Source: a virus. Taken from it: 64,000 nt of DNA. Position numbers and translations under genes: made by a program. The notes below the pieces were generated by a model that did not search any database, was not told where the DNA came from, and saw only the letters and a program-made list of their open reading frames with translations. The stretch covers positions 1 through 64,000 of the IMG/VR virus record IMGVR_UViG_3300026521_000003; one strand, 5' to 3'. Numbering within the stretch: position 1 is the stretch's first letter; the number at the start of each line of letters is the position of its first letter. Shown here one piece after another: positions 17,966 to 27,124 of the stretch.

Positions 17966-18262
17966 ATGGCAATAGAATTTGATACAGAAGTTATGGAAAA
18001 TGCAATGAGAGCATCACTAATTATCGCTCAACAAGAAGAAATTTTAAATGAAGCTTTAGGTACTCTTGCAGCAGACTTTGGTGTAAGTAAAGGCATCGCT
18101 AAAAAAATAATTAAAGCTTTTGCAGCAGATAAAATTGAGAAAACTCAAGAAAAAATGGAAGATGAAAGAAGTGCATTAGCAAACGCAGATCTAATGTTAG
18201 AAGCTGTTGAAAATATGTCTTTTGAACCGGAAGATTTATTAGATGAAGAAACTGAAAACTAA
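17966..18262 (+). CDS. Small helical protein, possibly DsbA-like
   Basis: 98 residues with AAGGATT upstream. Central segment TLAADFGVSKGIAKKIIKAF resembles the core of the T4 dsDNA-binding protein DsbA (a helix, an LGV/FGV turn, then basic helix) and sizes agree. The acidic C-terminus is also seen in that family. This is a tentative match from a short protein. Confidence 0.4.
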   Translation: MAIEFDTEVMENAMRASLIIAQQEEILNEALGTLAADFGVSKGIAKKIIKAFAADKIEKTQEKMEDERSALANADLMLEAVENMSFEPEDLLDEETEN

Positions 18263-18284
18263 AATTTAAATTAAGGTTTATTTT

Positions 18285-19112
18285 ATGAAAAATATCAAAC
18301 AGAATCAATCTCATAATGAATATGAGATTGAAATCCCTTTACCAATAACAAAGCCTAAAAATATATCTGTCTTTGACGATCAACAAAGAAATATAGCAGT
18401 TTTACGCATATATGGCGAAATCGATGAACCTTCAGAATATATTGAGGAGCTTTCAAAATTAAATAATTTATCACATCAATATGATGTTATTGAAATTACC
18501 CTTAATTCACCGGGTGGAAGTCTTAATACTGCTGTTGACTTAGCTTCAATAATCAATAACTTTCAACATGTTGTAACTATTGGTAAAGGTGAAGTAGCTT
18601 CTGCAGCATTTATGATTTGGACTATGGGAGATATTAAGGTTGTTACTGATTACTCCATGTATATGGCTCATAGAGAATCATATGGTATGTATGGAAAAAC
18701 TTCAGAACATAAAGCTGCTGCTAATGTTTTTGGTGAAGTATATGAAGAATTATTTGAAGATTGCTTTGGTAATATTTTAACTGAAGAAGAAAAACAAATT
18801 GCAGAAAGAAGCGAAGCATGGATTTCTTATAAAGATTTATTATCTCGCCCAGGTGTAATTTCGTATGATAGTTATATTGAACCAGCTAATCCATATTCTA
18901 TTATGGATACTTATATTTCAAATGATGGTAAAATGTTTATGTTTGATAATGAAATCGGAGCATTTAGGACTATCAAAATTAAATATGGTAATGAGATTAT
19001 TACAGATATGACCGATTACCTTTATGGAATTACGACAATTACAAAATTGCCAAAAATCAAAAATAAACCTTCTAAAAATGTAAAATTAAAGAAAAAGAAG
19101 GATAACAAATGA
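18285..19112 (+). CDS. ClpP-like serine protease (S14), divergent
   Basis: 275 residues. LNSPGGSLNTAVDLA is the oxyanion-loop block. GEVASAAFMIW carries the nucleophile Ser and YMAHRES the His of the triad. The expected Asp context (ERDxFMS) is ERSEAWIS, so the third residue is uncertain. A C-terminal extension ends in a Lys-rich tail (KNVKLKKKKDNK), unlike canonical ClpP of about 200 residues. Context is nucleotide metabolism, not head genes, so a prohead-protease role is not supported. A second, canonical ClpP lies at 61081-61716. Confidence 0.8.
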   Translation: MKNIKQNQSHNEYEIEIPLPITKPKNISVFDDQQRNIAVLRIYGEIDEPSEYIEELSKLNNLSHQYDVIEITLNSPGGSLNTAVDLASIINNFQHVVTIGKGEVASAAFMIWTMGDIKVVTDYSMYMAHRESYGMYGKTSEHKAAANVFGEVYEELFEDCFGNILTEEEKQIAERSEAWISYKDLLSRPGVISYDSYIEPANPYSIMDTYISNDGKMFMFDNEIGAFRTIKIKYGNEIITDMTDYLYGITTITKLPKIKNKPSKNVKLKKKKDNK

Positions 19113-19999
19113 TACAAAATCAACCAGTAAAAGTAGATGTTGAAGAAGCACAAGATTTAGCAAATATTAAAACATCGAAAACAAAAATATGTTTAGACGA
19201 TATAGACAATTTTATTAAAGATGAAATCAGAGATAGTTTTTATATGAAATTTTCCAATGGGGATTTTGAAAAATCTTGGACAGAATATAAAACAATTCCT
19301 GTATTTTTAGCAAAAGGGAATATCTATGATTTAGTACCAGAAGGTATTTCTAAAGAGACGCATTATGTATTACGTTTAGTTGCAACATGGCATGTTGAAA
19401 AAGCATTAAACGCTTTAAAATTTGATACTGATAATGACGATAATCTCAAGATAGATAATTCCATGGGTAATATCGGCACTGCTGGACGTATAGCAAAAAT
19501 ATGGGCTGGAAATACTTTAGATTCTGAAAATATTAGAGAATATGGTGATGGAAGATTTACAAAAATGCCTAGACTTGCAGCATTTCCAGCATCTGAAAAA
19601 GATAGAAAACGTCCTGTTACGGTCAATATTGAAAATGCTGGGATTGGAAGTGTCTGTTCACATCATTTCTTACCATTTAGTATAACTAATGATAGTAATA
19701 GTAGAATTGTAATTTCATATATTCCTAAAGATAAACTATTAGGTTTGAGTAAAATTGGAAGATTCGTAGAATGGTGTTTAAATAGACCATCTTTACAAGA
19801 AGAGGTAACTGCACTAATTCACGAAAAAATTTCTAAAATTGCAGAAACTGAAGATGTATATGTTGGGCTTTTTAATATTGTTCATTCCTGTGAAACAACT
19901 CGTGGCGCAAAACAATATTCCACTACTACAACTGAAGATTATAGTGGTGTATTTGATGATCCAATTATGAGAAATACTATTTTAGATGGAATCAAATAA
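19109..19999 (+). CDS. folE: GTP cyclohydrolase I
   Basis: 296 residues. Converts GTP to 7,8-dihydroneopterin triphosphate, the first step of folate and of queuosine/7-deazaguanine synthesis. VCSHHFLPF supplies zinc Cys and substrate His residues, YIPKDKLLGLSKIGRFVEW is the family core, and SCETTRGAKQ carries the second zinc Cys. An N-terminal extension of about 100 residues precedes the usual core. Overlaps the protease gene by 4 bases. Several phages use FolE for 7-deazaguanine DNA modification; no QueC/D/E or DpdA is visible here. Confidence 0.88.
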   Translation: MIQNQPVKVDVEEAQDLANIKTSKTKICLDDIDNFIKDEIRDSFYMKFSNGDFEKSWTEYKTIPVFLAKGNIYDLVPEGISKETHYVLRLVATWHVEKALNALKFDTDNDDNLKIDNSMGNIGTAGRIAKIWAGNTLDSENIREYGDGRFTKMPRLAAFPASEKDRKRPVTVNIENAGIGSVCSHHFLPFSITNDSNSRIVISYIPKDKLLGLSKIGRFVEWCLNRPSLQEEVTALIHEKISKIAETEDVYVGLFNIVHSCETTRGAKQYSTTTTEDYSGVFDDPIMRNTILDGIK

Positions 20000-20453
20000 A
20001 ATACAGATCGGAGGTTATGATACACATAACCTCAGCGATAATTCAGTTTTTTTTGCATCAAAACAAAAAAAATCAAAAATATCCTTCATTATTCACAACA
20101 TTGTAATTATAAATGATTCAGAAATATTTAAAATTTTATTAAAAAATAAGTTTATTATTCGTATAATGAAGTTTAAAGATGAAGAAACACAACAACCGTC
20201 ACTTGTTATAGACTTTGTTGATACAATATCAAATCAAATTAAGTTTAAACCTGATAAAATATTTTATAATGGTGTTGGTGTTGGTGGATTCTTATTTGAA
20301 TTAAATTATATTTCACAATGGGAAATACCTATTGTTGATAAATTACTGAGATCTTTTGTTATAGGTTCAAAAGAAGATTTTTTGGAAGTTATTAACACTT
20401 ATAATTTATTTTTAAATAGTGAGACACAGTTATTCATCGAAACCCATTTTTAA
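19986..20453 (+). CDS. Hypothetical protein
   Basis: Not recognised. 155 residues, overlapping the folE end by 14 bases. Mixed strand/helix with GVGVGGFLFEL in the middle. Between folE and the PD-(D/E)XK nuclease on the same strand. Confidence 0.45.
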   Translation: MESNKIQIGGYDTHNLSDNSVFFASKQKKSKISFIIHNIVIINDSEIFKILLKNKFIIRIMKFKDEETQQPSLVIDFVDTISNQIKFKPDKIFYNGVGVGGFLFELNYISQWEIPIVDKLLRSFVIGSKEDFLEVINTYNLFLNSETQLFIETHF

Positions 20454-20463
20454 AAGGTTTAAA

Positions 20464-21180
20464 TTGAGATATTCACCATATTCATTTTCCAAAATTAACA
20501 CGTACAAGCATTGCCAAAAAAAATTTGAATGGACTTATGTAAATAAAAAAAACATTGATAAAAATTATAGCGATCCCGCATACTTTCAACGGGGTCGATT
20601 TATACACCAATATATCGCAAAACGATTATTAGGCCAAAATATAGAAATAAATGGTTATGCATCAATAGAAATAGATGATAAATTAAATTTGATAAACCAA
20701 GCAGATGAAGCGCTAGAAAACGACTATATAAATATAACATTCGACTTTGATATTACGGAAGTAGAGCAACCTATCAAATTAGATAAATCTTGTAAAATTT
20801 CTAAATCAAAAAAAGATAGTATGTTTACTGGTTTTATAGATTATTATGCAGTACATGATAATCTAGGTGTAATTGTTGACTGGAAAAGTGGAAAATTCAA
20901 AGACCGACCAAGTTTTGAACAATTGCAATTATACTCTATATGGTTAATAGAAAAATATCCACAAATAGATGAAATTGATTTACTTTTTTATTATATCGAA
21001 CATAATAAATTTAATATCATTACAATAGATAAACAGTCAATTATTAAATTTCGAGATAATCTATTATCCGATATTTCCACAATAGAAAAAACTGATACTT
21101 TTTCTATCAATCCATCTAAACAATGTGTATATTGTCCTTTTTTTGAATCTTGTTTAGATGAATTTAATATTTTAATTTAG
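20464..21180 (+). CDS. PD-(D/E)XK nuclease, Cas4/RecB-like with Fe-S cysteines
   Basis: About 238 residues from TTG at 20464, chosen because AAAAGG stands 8 bases upstream; a GTG at 20419 would overlap the previous gene by 35 bases and lacks an RBS. RGRFIHQYIAKRL gives the conserved His. GFIDYYAV with VDWKSGK is the D...(D/E)xK core and QLQLYSIWL the QxxxY motif. One N-terminal Cys (YKHCQKKF) and three C-terminal Cys (CVYCPFFESC) form the 4Fe-4S-type cluster of Cas4/AddB-like nucleases. Probably recombination or end processing; there is no CRISPR locus nearby. Confidence 0.82.
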   Translation: MRYSPYSFSKINTYKHCQKKFEWTYVNKKNIDKNYSDPAYFQRGRFIHQYIAKRLLGQNIEINGYASIEIDDKLNLINQADEALENDYINITFDFDITEVEQPIKLDKSCKISKSKKDSMFTGFIDYYAVHDNLGVIVDWKSGKFKDRPSFEQLQLYSIWLIEKYPQIDEIDLLFYYIEHNKFNIITIDKQSIIKFRDNLLSDISTIEKTDTFSINPSKQCVYCPFFESCLDEFNILI

Positions 21181-21519
21181 GACATCTTGTTCTTGAATTA
21201 GACTAGATAATGCATTTTTAAGTATATCTTCATATTTACTTTTTGATGCAGGGCCTGCTAAATTACCATAGACCTTACCTTTTTTCATAAATAATACCGC
21301 CGGTAATGTATTCATTTGGAAATATGAAGCTACTTTATGTTGTTCTAATATACGACATAGATAAATATCTACTTTCCCTTTTAAACGACCATCAAATTCT
21401 TTAAATATTTCTAAAATCTGATTCTTAGTAGGTATATCATCCGAATAAAATAGTATGTACTGTGCTTTATCTTCTAATAAAACCCTATCAATATTTTCAT
21501 CTGTTAAATTTTTTATCAA
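21172..21519 (-). CDS. Thioredoxin-fold protein without CxxC
   Basis: 115 residues. NTLPAVLFMKKGKVYG is the cis-Pro and beta-strand region of thioredoxins, and the preceding EQHKVASYFQM equals the VAxxFxV helix. The active-site position reads YSDDIPTKNQ with no CGPC, so it cannot be a normal redox thioredoxin. A structural or polymerase-processivity role (as host Trx in T7) is speculation. Convergent with the nuclease by 9 overlapping bases; divergent from the topoisomerase IA gene. Confidence 0.65.
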   Translation of the reverse strand: MIKNLTDENIDRVLLEDKAQYILFYSDDIPTKNQILEIFKEFDGRLKGKVDIYLCRILEQHKVASYFQMNTLPAVLFMKKGKVYGNLAGPASKSKYEDILKNALSSLIQEQDVLN

Positions 21520-21546
21520 TTCTATCTCCTTTGTTATATTAGATTA

Positions 21547-21568
21547 ATTTTACATTTTTTTGTAAAAT
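21547..21568. promoter_or_regulatory. Divergent palindromic promoter pair
   Basis: ATTTTACA, six T, TGTAAAAT: one TG-TAAAAT -10 box on each strand (minus 21547-21552, plus 21563-21568). It serves the thioredoxin-like gene leftward and topoisomerase IA rightward. The two boxes are also inverted repeats and could bind a dimeric regulator. Confidence 0.5.
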
Positions 21569-21594
21569 ATTAAAAAAGAAAATAAGGAATATAT

Positions 21595-24123
21595 ATGAAT
21601 AACCTTTCTAAAAAGGCAATCGAATATTTAAAGCAATTAAATGACTTAGACATTGCATGGTTTGAAGATAAAGATAGAAAATTTGTTATGCTATTTGAAA
21701 AGCCCTCACAAGTAAAAGCTATAAAGCCCGTTATGGGATCTACAAAAGATACAAAACATATTAAAAATATTTCGCTTGCTGGTCATACTATGAGACTAAA
21801 AAATTTTGATGAATATAATCCTAAGCTAAAGGATAAATCATGGTATAAAATGGTTAAAGATAAAGATCTACCATTTATACCTGATAACTATGAGTTAGTT
21901 GTTAAAGAAAAATCAACAGGCAAATTTAAAACTGATTATCAGGAAATGGTTTTAAATGCTAAGCGAGCATTTGATGAAGCTGATTGGATTGTACTAGGTG
22001 TTGATCCTGATAATGAAGGTTGTGCATTAGGTATGGAAGTTATTATGGAATGTAATGCTGAAGATAAAGTAATCGGCATGGTTAATATGTCCAAACTTGA
22101 TTTTCATTCATTAAAAGAGGAAGTAAAAACTTTAGACAAAATACCTTTTTGGAATATGGCACAAAGTGGTTTTGCTAGAGGAGAATTTGACTGGGCTTTT
22201 GGCTTAAATAATACTATTTTAGCGTCTGTTTTATTGGGTGGTGGTCAAACATATCATGTTGGTGGTGTGAAATCACCTGTTATAAGAATGGTAGTAGATA
22301 GACTAAATCATATTAAGAATTTTAAACCTGTTAAATATTGGAGATTCGGGGGTTTAGCAAAACATAAAGAATCTGGTGTGGAATTTAATTATATTATAAA
22401 AATTAAACAAGATGATACAGATATTATCAAAACTCAAAAAAATATAGATAAACTTGAAAAGGAATTAGAGTCTATCGATAAAGATGATGAAGTTAATAAA
22501 GATAAAGTTTCATCATTATATAATGAATTAGGCAAATTAAGATGGAAATTAAATGAATTAGTTAAAGAATTTGAGAGTTCAGAAAGAGATATTTATTCAA
22601 GTAAAATGAGAAAAAAAGTAGAAAATGCCATAAAAATAGGTATGAATTTTAAAGTAAGTAATTTCACACAAAAAAATAATCTTACCCAAAATCCACCATT
22701 AGCATATTCACTAACTGACTTACAATCAGAGGCAGGTAATTTACATAATTTTACACCTGCAAAAACATTAGCTACGGCGCAAAAGTTGTATGAAGGACAA
22801 TGGCAATCTTATCCTAGAACAGATAATAGATATTATGCTAGTGGCGAAATGTCAAATATTAAAAAGATAATACCAAATTTATTAAATCTATCATCATTTA
22901 AAAATGTTAATATTCCTACTCCATTTAAAGTAAAAACTGGAGTATTTAATAGTGCAAAAGTATCAGCTCATACAGGTTTAGCACCTACAGCAAAAGAAAT
23001 GACTGACAAATCATTATCCGGAGAACAAAAAATTATTTTTGATATGGTTGCAACAAGATACCTTATTCAATTTATGGATAAATTTGAATACTATAAAGTT
23101 GAAATGGATGCCGATATTGATGATGAAATATATTTGACTACTTTTCAAAATATTCAAACTAAAAAAGGTTGGAGAGAGTTATATAATCCAGCTAATATGT
23201 ACGGTTTTACTTACGTAGAACAACAAACCTTACCAACAATGAAAAAAGGTGATAATATTGAAATCATTACGATAGAAAAAGAATCATTAGAAACTAAACC
23301 CAAACCTATGTTTAGTGAATTTAGCTTATTAAAAGGAATGGAAAATATTTCACGTATATATCCAGAATTAGAAGGATTAGAAAAAGGCATTGGTACTCCT
23401 GCTACAAGAGCAAGTATTTTAGATTCTTTATTTAAATCAAAATACTTAATCAAAAAAGGTAGAGTTATTGATGCTAGTGAAAAGGCAATAACACTTACAA
23501 ATTTATTACCTGATGAAATGACTAATCCTAAATTAAGAGCCGATATGGAAGCAAAACTTAATCAAATTGTTGATGGTAGTTTGACAAAAAAAGAATATGA
23601 ATTAGAATTTAAGAAAATGGTAGAAGAACAGGCTAAAAAATTATATGAGATAGGTGAAAAAAATAATATTGAAATAATTGATAAAGCTACTTTACCACCT
23701 AGTGAAGCACAATTAAAATTTGCAAAAACTATGGAGAAAGAATTAAATATAAAAATCCCTAAAGAAGCCTTAGAACTTAAAGATGAATTAACCAAATGGC
23801 TTAAAAAACATGAGAAAAAAATGCCTAATTTACTTTCTGATAAACAAGTAGCATTTTTAACTGAATATGGTCAAGACGATGAAGAAATCGTAGCGATTTT
23901 AGATGCAAATGCTAAAAGAGAAATGACAAAAGAACAAAAATTTAAAGCCTCTAAATGGTTAGGAACTTATATGCGAACTAGTGAATATCAGAAAAAGAGA
24001 GCTGCAAAAGCGGCAGCAACAAGAAAACGTAATAGAGAAGCTAAAATGAAAGCTATGGGTATTGAAACACCAACAGTTTCTATAAAACGTCCACGTAAAA
24101 AGAAAGAGAAAAAAGAAAAATAA
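21595..24123 (+). CDS. DNA topoisomerase IA (TopA/TopB-like)
   Basis: 842 residues; relaxes negative supercoils and decatenates single-stranded links. N-terminal TOPRIM: FEKPSQ supplies the Glu and VDPDNEG the D-x-D-x-E. The catalytic Tyr is in QSYPRTDNRYY. GIGTPATRASILDSLF is the conserved motif after the toroid. No C-terminal zinc fingers; instead a SDKQVAFLTEYGQ repeat-like segment and a very basic tail (KRPRKKKEKKEK), likely for DNA binding. Strong promoter at 21563; AAGGAAT serves as RBS. Confidence 0.9.
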   Translation: MNNLSKKAIEYLKQLNDLDIAWFEDKDRKFVMLFEKPSQVKAIKPVMGSTKDTKHIKNISLAGHTMRLKNFDEYNPKLKDKSWYKMVKDKDLPFIPDNYELVVKEKSTGKFKTDYQEMVLNAKRAFDEADWIVLGVDPDNEGCALGMEVIMECNAEDKVIGMVNMSKLDFHSLKEEVKTLDKIPFWNMAQSGFARGEFDWAFGLNNTILASVLLGGGQTYHVGGVKSPVIRMVVDRLNHIKNFKPVKYWRFGGLAKHKESGVEFNYIIKIKQDDTDIIKTQKNIDKLEKELESIDKDDEVNKDKVSSLYNELGKLRWKLNELVKEFESSERDIYSSKMRKKVENAIKIGMNFKVSNFTQKNNLTQNPPLAYSLTDLQSEAGNLHNFTPAKTLATAQKLYEGQWQSYPRTDNRYYASGEMSNIKKIIPNLLNLSSFKNVNIPTPFKVKTGVFNSAKVSAHTGLAPTAKEMTDKSLSGEQKIIFDMVATRYLIQFMDKFEYYKVEMDADIDDEIYLTTFQNIQTKKGWRELYNPANMYGFTYVEQQTLPTMKKGDNIEIITIEKESLETKPKPMFSEFSLLKGMENISRIYPELEGLEKGIGTPATRASILDSLFKSKYLIKKGRVIDASEKAITLTNLLPDEMTNPKLRADMEAKLNQIVDGSLTKKEYELEFKKMVEEQAKKLYEIGEKNNIEIIDKATLPPSEAQLKFAKTMEKELNIKIPKEALELKDELTKWLKKHEKKMPNLLSDKQVAFLTEYGQDDEEIVAILDANAKREMTKEQKFKASKWLGTYMRTSEYQKKRAAKAAATRKRNREAKMKAMGIETPTVSIKRPRKKKEKKEK

Positions 24124-24134
24124 ATAATTTTTTC

Positions 24135-24142
24135 TATAAATA
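24135..24142 (+). promoter_or_regulatory. T4-type late promoter box TATAAATA
   Basis: Exact TATAAATA, 21 bases before the start at 24163. Confidence 0.4.
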
Positions 24143-24162
24143 AATCAAAAAGGATGATATGA

Positions 24163-24468
24163 ATGACATTACTTGAATTAAATGAATCACTTTCTCTAAA
24201 CTTTGAAAATGGAATTATTGTATATTTAGATAAATCGAATAAAACATTTAGATTTGTAGATTCAAGCGATAGTGCTCGCCGAGGATTAACAACAACTATA
24301 AAAAATAAAAATGATTATAAAAAATTAACACGACAATATAAGATTGATAGTAGTTTTGATGAATTTATACCTTTAAGTAATGATTTTAAGAAAAATAATA
24401 AGTCATCTGAAATGAGGAAAGTTTTAGCTGCTATGCAAAATGACATCCTCAATCTAAATAGAAGGTAG
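24163..24468 (+). CDS. Hypothetical protein
   Basis: Not recognised. 101 residues with AAGGATG as RBS. N-terminal beta pattern (NGIIVYLDKSNKTFRFVDSS). Six bases before the next gene. A late-type box upstream suggests late expression. Confidence 0.45.
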   Translation: MTLLELNESLSLNFENGIIVYLDKSNKTFRFVDSSDSARRGLTTTIKNKNDYKKLTRQYKIDSSFDEFIPLSNDFKKNNKSSEMRKVLAAMQNDILNLNRR

Positions 24469-24474
24469 TTAATA

Positions 24475-25428
24475 ATGGGTTATGGGTATTATTCTCGACG
24501 TTATTCATACGAAAGTCCTTCTCCCATAGAAATGTCAGATAATGACATAAATACATTAATCAATACTCTCAAAGAACAAATAGAAAATAATAAATTAAAA
24601 GATATAAGATCAACATTATCCAAATTGAAATTATCCACAAATGAAAAATATAAAGATTATGTTGGATTTAATGCTGTAATTTTAGCATACGTATATGCAT
24701 TAAAAATAGGCAGTAGTAAAACAATAAGTAGTTTGGAAAAAACTATTTTTAAAAAAAATTTTACAGTTGACGGGTTAAATATTTTATCACTTTCTAAGAT
24801 TCTAAAAAATGATTTTAAACTATTTATGGATCATTATCTAATAGATAAAAATACAATATACACAATAGATGATAATGAAACTATTACCTTTTTATTCTCA
24901 AATTATCCTACTGAAGCAGAAGTAATTATTAAAAATGGTAAAATTAGTAAATTTATAAAGGGCGAGGATAGATTAAATGTAATACTATCAATAATTAAGT
25001 ATTCTGAATTATTTGAGACTATTATAATCGGTTTAACAACTTTATATGGTACCGATTATGTAGATAAATTTTCAATCAAATATGACACTTTAAAAAAAAT
25101 CCACGATGAAATAATCTTAAAATCAAAACCTCTATTAAAGTCTCTCTTAAATGATTTTTATTATATTATTTATAAAGAATTTATAACTGCAGATATTTTA
25201 ATTTATGATTTAGAACATAAGTTGTTATTAGAAAATACACAAAAAAAATATATTGAATCTATATTAGATATAAGCGAAAAAAAACTTTTTGAATTATTAT
25301 ATCTGATTAAAAATCATGAATTACGTACTAATTTTATAGCTAATTCTGAAAAAGTATTATCATTAATTGTTAAAAATGGAGATCCCACACTTATACCTAA
25401 TGAAATAAAGGACATATTTCTTTTTTAA
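24475..25428 (+). CDS. Hypothetical protein
   Basis: Not recognised. 317 residues, Tyr-rich N-terminus (MGYGYYSRRYSYES) then a helical, Leu/Ile/Lys-rich body that looks like helical repeats. GAAGG upstream as RBS. Precedes the polymerase C-fragment. Confidence 0.5.
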   Translation: MGYGYYSRRYSYESPSPIEMSDNDINTLINTLKEQIENNKLKDIRSTLSKLKLSTNEKYKDYVGFNAVILAYVYALKIGSSKTISSLEKTIFKKNFTVDGLNILSLSKILKNDFKLFMDHYLIDKNTIYTIDDNETITFLFSNYPTEAEVIIKNGKISKFIKGEDRLNVILSIIKYSELFETIIIGLTTLYGTDYVDKFSIKYDTLKKIHDEIILKSKPLLKSLLNDFYYIIYKEFITADILIYDLEHKLLLENTQKKYIESILDISEKKLFELLYLIKNHELRTNFIANSEKVLSLIVKNGDPTLIPNEIKDIFLF

Positions 25429-25436
25429 AAAAATTG

Positions 25437-25442
25437 TAAAAT
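25437..25442 (+). promoter_or_regulatory. Sigma-70-like -10 (TTG-TAAAAT)
   Basis: AAATTG-TAAAAT, 37 bases before the start of the intein/polymerase C-fragment. It gives that fragment its own transcription unit. Confidence 0.45.
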
Positions 25443-25478
25443 ATTATACAAATAACATAGTATAATAAGGTATTTACA

Positions 25479-26633
25479 ATGACACTATCTCACAAAAAAA
25501 TAAAATCTATTAAAAAAGTTAAATATTATGACAAAGTATATGATATAACTATGAAGTCCAACCCACATACATTTTTTGCTAATAATATTTTAGTACATAA
25601 CAGTTGCTATTTTAGAATAATGGAGGCAGAAAATTTGGAGGAAGCTCAAAAAATTGGTGCCGATGTTGTAAAAGCATGTGATGAAGGTAGTATTCCAATG
25701 TTGGTTAAAGATATTTTTAATGGTGATGATGTCATGAGATCCGATTTTGAAGCTATTGCCCGTTCAACATTATCATATGGTAAAAAGAAACAATATGCAT
25801 TTCTAAAAGGTTGGGAAGATGGTGAAGTACTTCCAAAGCCAAAATTAGGTATTACCGGTCTATCTATTAAAAGATCTGATTCACCCAAACAACTATCTAT
25901 GGAAATGAAACCGTTCTTTACTGAAATTATGAAAGGTTTAAAACATGAGCAAATCAAAGAAGCTATGGATAAAATTGAGTCGGATTATGATGATCTAAGC
26001 TTATATGATTTATCTGCAAAACGTTCAGCGAATAATTTAGGTAAATATTTAAAAGCATTCAATTATGAAATTGAATATAAATCTAGACCTTATAATATAG
26101 AAAAAATTGATGAATTTTTAAAAGAAGAGTACCCTGATATAAAAATTAAAATAAATGATAAAATATATTTTGATTTTATGAGAGAAGGTAGAGGTCGTTA
26201 TTCATTAGAAGATGGTGAATTAATAAAAGATGTTAATGGCGAAATTTATATTGAAGCAAAGGTAAAAATGGTTGTACCATTTCATATAAAGGCGTCTATT
26301 TTATATAACTATCTATTAGATGAATATAATTTATCATCCGAGTTTAATCAAATATTAAACGGTGAAAAAATTAAACTTTTTTATATTAAACCTACAAAAA
26401 TAAATATAAAATATACAAATAGTGATGGTGAAGTATTTGATATGATACAAGAATTTGATTGTATTGCATTCCCTTCTAGTTCTAAACACATACCATCATT
26501 TATTAATGATTTTACCCCAGATAAAAAGAGAATGCTAGAAACTTATTTCTTTGGTAAAATGGAAACTATTTTTGATGTTATTGGATTTAGCAAAGAAAAA
26601 CTTGAAAATATAGCTATGGATTCACTATTCTAA
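25479..26633 (+). CDS. Split-intein C-half fused to DNA polymerase (family B) C-terminal domain
   Basis: Residues 1-41 are an intein C-half: KVYDITMKSNPHTFFANNIL (block F type) ending VHN (block G). Ser42 starts the C-extein SCYFRIMEAENLEEA, which continues motif C of the fragment at 4449-5252. The rest (343 residues) matches the palm/thumb end of T4 gp43: KKKQYAFLKG, GLSIKRSD, VPFHIKASILYN, IAFPSS and a C-terminal MDSLF tail equal to the clamp-binding SLDFLFG end of gp43. Protein splicing in trans would join 149 plus 343 residues. No homing endonuclease is in the intein. Confidence 0.9.
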   Translation: MTLSHKKIKSIKKVKYYDKVYDITMKSNPHTFFANNILVHNSCYFRIMEAENLEEAQKIGADVVKACDEGSIPMLVKDIFNGDDVMRSDFEAIARSTLSYGKKKQYAFLKGWEDGEVLPKPKLGITGLSIKRSDSPKQLSMEMKPFFTEIMKGLKHEQIKEAMDKIESDYDDLSLYDLSAKRSANNLGKYLKAFNYEIEYKSRPYNIEKIDEFLKEEYPDIKIKINDKIYFDFMREGRGRYSLEDGELIKDVNGEIYIEAKVKMVVPFHIKASILYNYLLDEYNLSSEFNQILNGEKIKLFYIKPTKINIKYTNSDGEVFDMIQEFDCIAFPSSSKHIPSFINDFTPDKKRMLETYFFGKMETIFDVIGFSKEKLENIAMDSLF

Positions 26634-26663
26634 ACGTATAATTAAAAACTATATACGTTTAGA
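26629..26663. terminator. Bidirectional hairpin between convergent genes
   Basis: Perfect 12-bp stem (TCTAAACGTATA / TATACGTTTAGA) with an 11-base loop, covering the stop of the polymerase C-fragment and the stop region of the minus-strand gene at 26642. Low GC, no long T tract. Confidence 0.55.
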
Positions 26664-27028
26664 CTATCTATAAATTCATTCCATTCTTCGATACTATTAT
26701 TACTAAATTGTTCAGCATTTTCTTTATCAAATGTAAATCCGATATTAGGAACTTTCTCTAAAATACGCTTATAAAAATTTATATCTTCAAACGTATTTTT
26801 AATTGAAATTTTTATATTTGTTTTTTTTAATTTATTTAATGTTGTTATTATTGTAGACATACGTTCACCACGTTTAAAACCTGTTACTTTTTCCGATAAA
26901 TCACCTACTATAAAATATTTTATACCATGCTCATTAGCTGTTTCTAATTCTTGCATTAATTTTAAATTAATACTCTCAATTTCTTCATTAAATTTATATA
27001 AACCTAGTACAGTATTTAATTCATTCAT
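26642..27028 (-). CDS. Hypothetical protein
   Basis: Not recognised. 128 residues. A mixed alpha/beta pattern (IKYFIVGDLSEKV, NIKISIKNTFEDI). Monocistronic, with its own upstream promoter and a hairpin at its end. Confidence 0.5.
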   Translation of the reverse strand: MNELNTVLGLYKFNEEIESINLKLMQELETANEHGIKYFIVGDLSEKVTGFKRGERMSTIITTLNKLKKTNIKISIKNTFEDINFYKRILEKVPNIGFTFDKENAEQFSNNSIEEWNEFIDSLNVYSF

Positions 27029-27118
27029 AATAATCCTCTTGTTTAGTCCTAATTTGTATTATTATTTAGTTAAGTTTTTTACTTTATTATAAAGTTTATT
27101 TCTATATATTTTAAAGGA

Positions 27119-27124
27119 ATTTTA
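27119..27124 (-). promoter_or_regulatory. Sigma-70-like -10 (TTTG-TAAAAT)
   Basis: Minus strand CATTTTG-TAAAAT, about 90 bases upstream of the start at 27028. Confidence 0.35.

Noticed and set aside
18285-19112. Prohead protease assignment for the first ClpP-like gene
   Set aside because: No portal, scaffold or capsid gene is adjacent; neighbours are nucleotide-metabolism genes.
20464-21180. Cas4 nuclease as sign of a CRISPR system
   Set aside because: No repeat-spacer array or other Cas gene is visible; stand-alone Cas4/RecB-like nucleases are common in phages.
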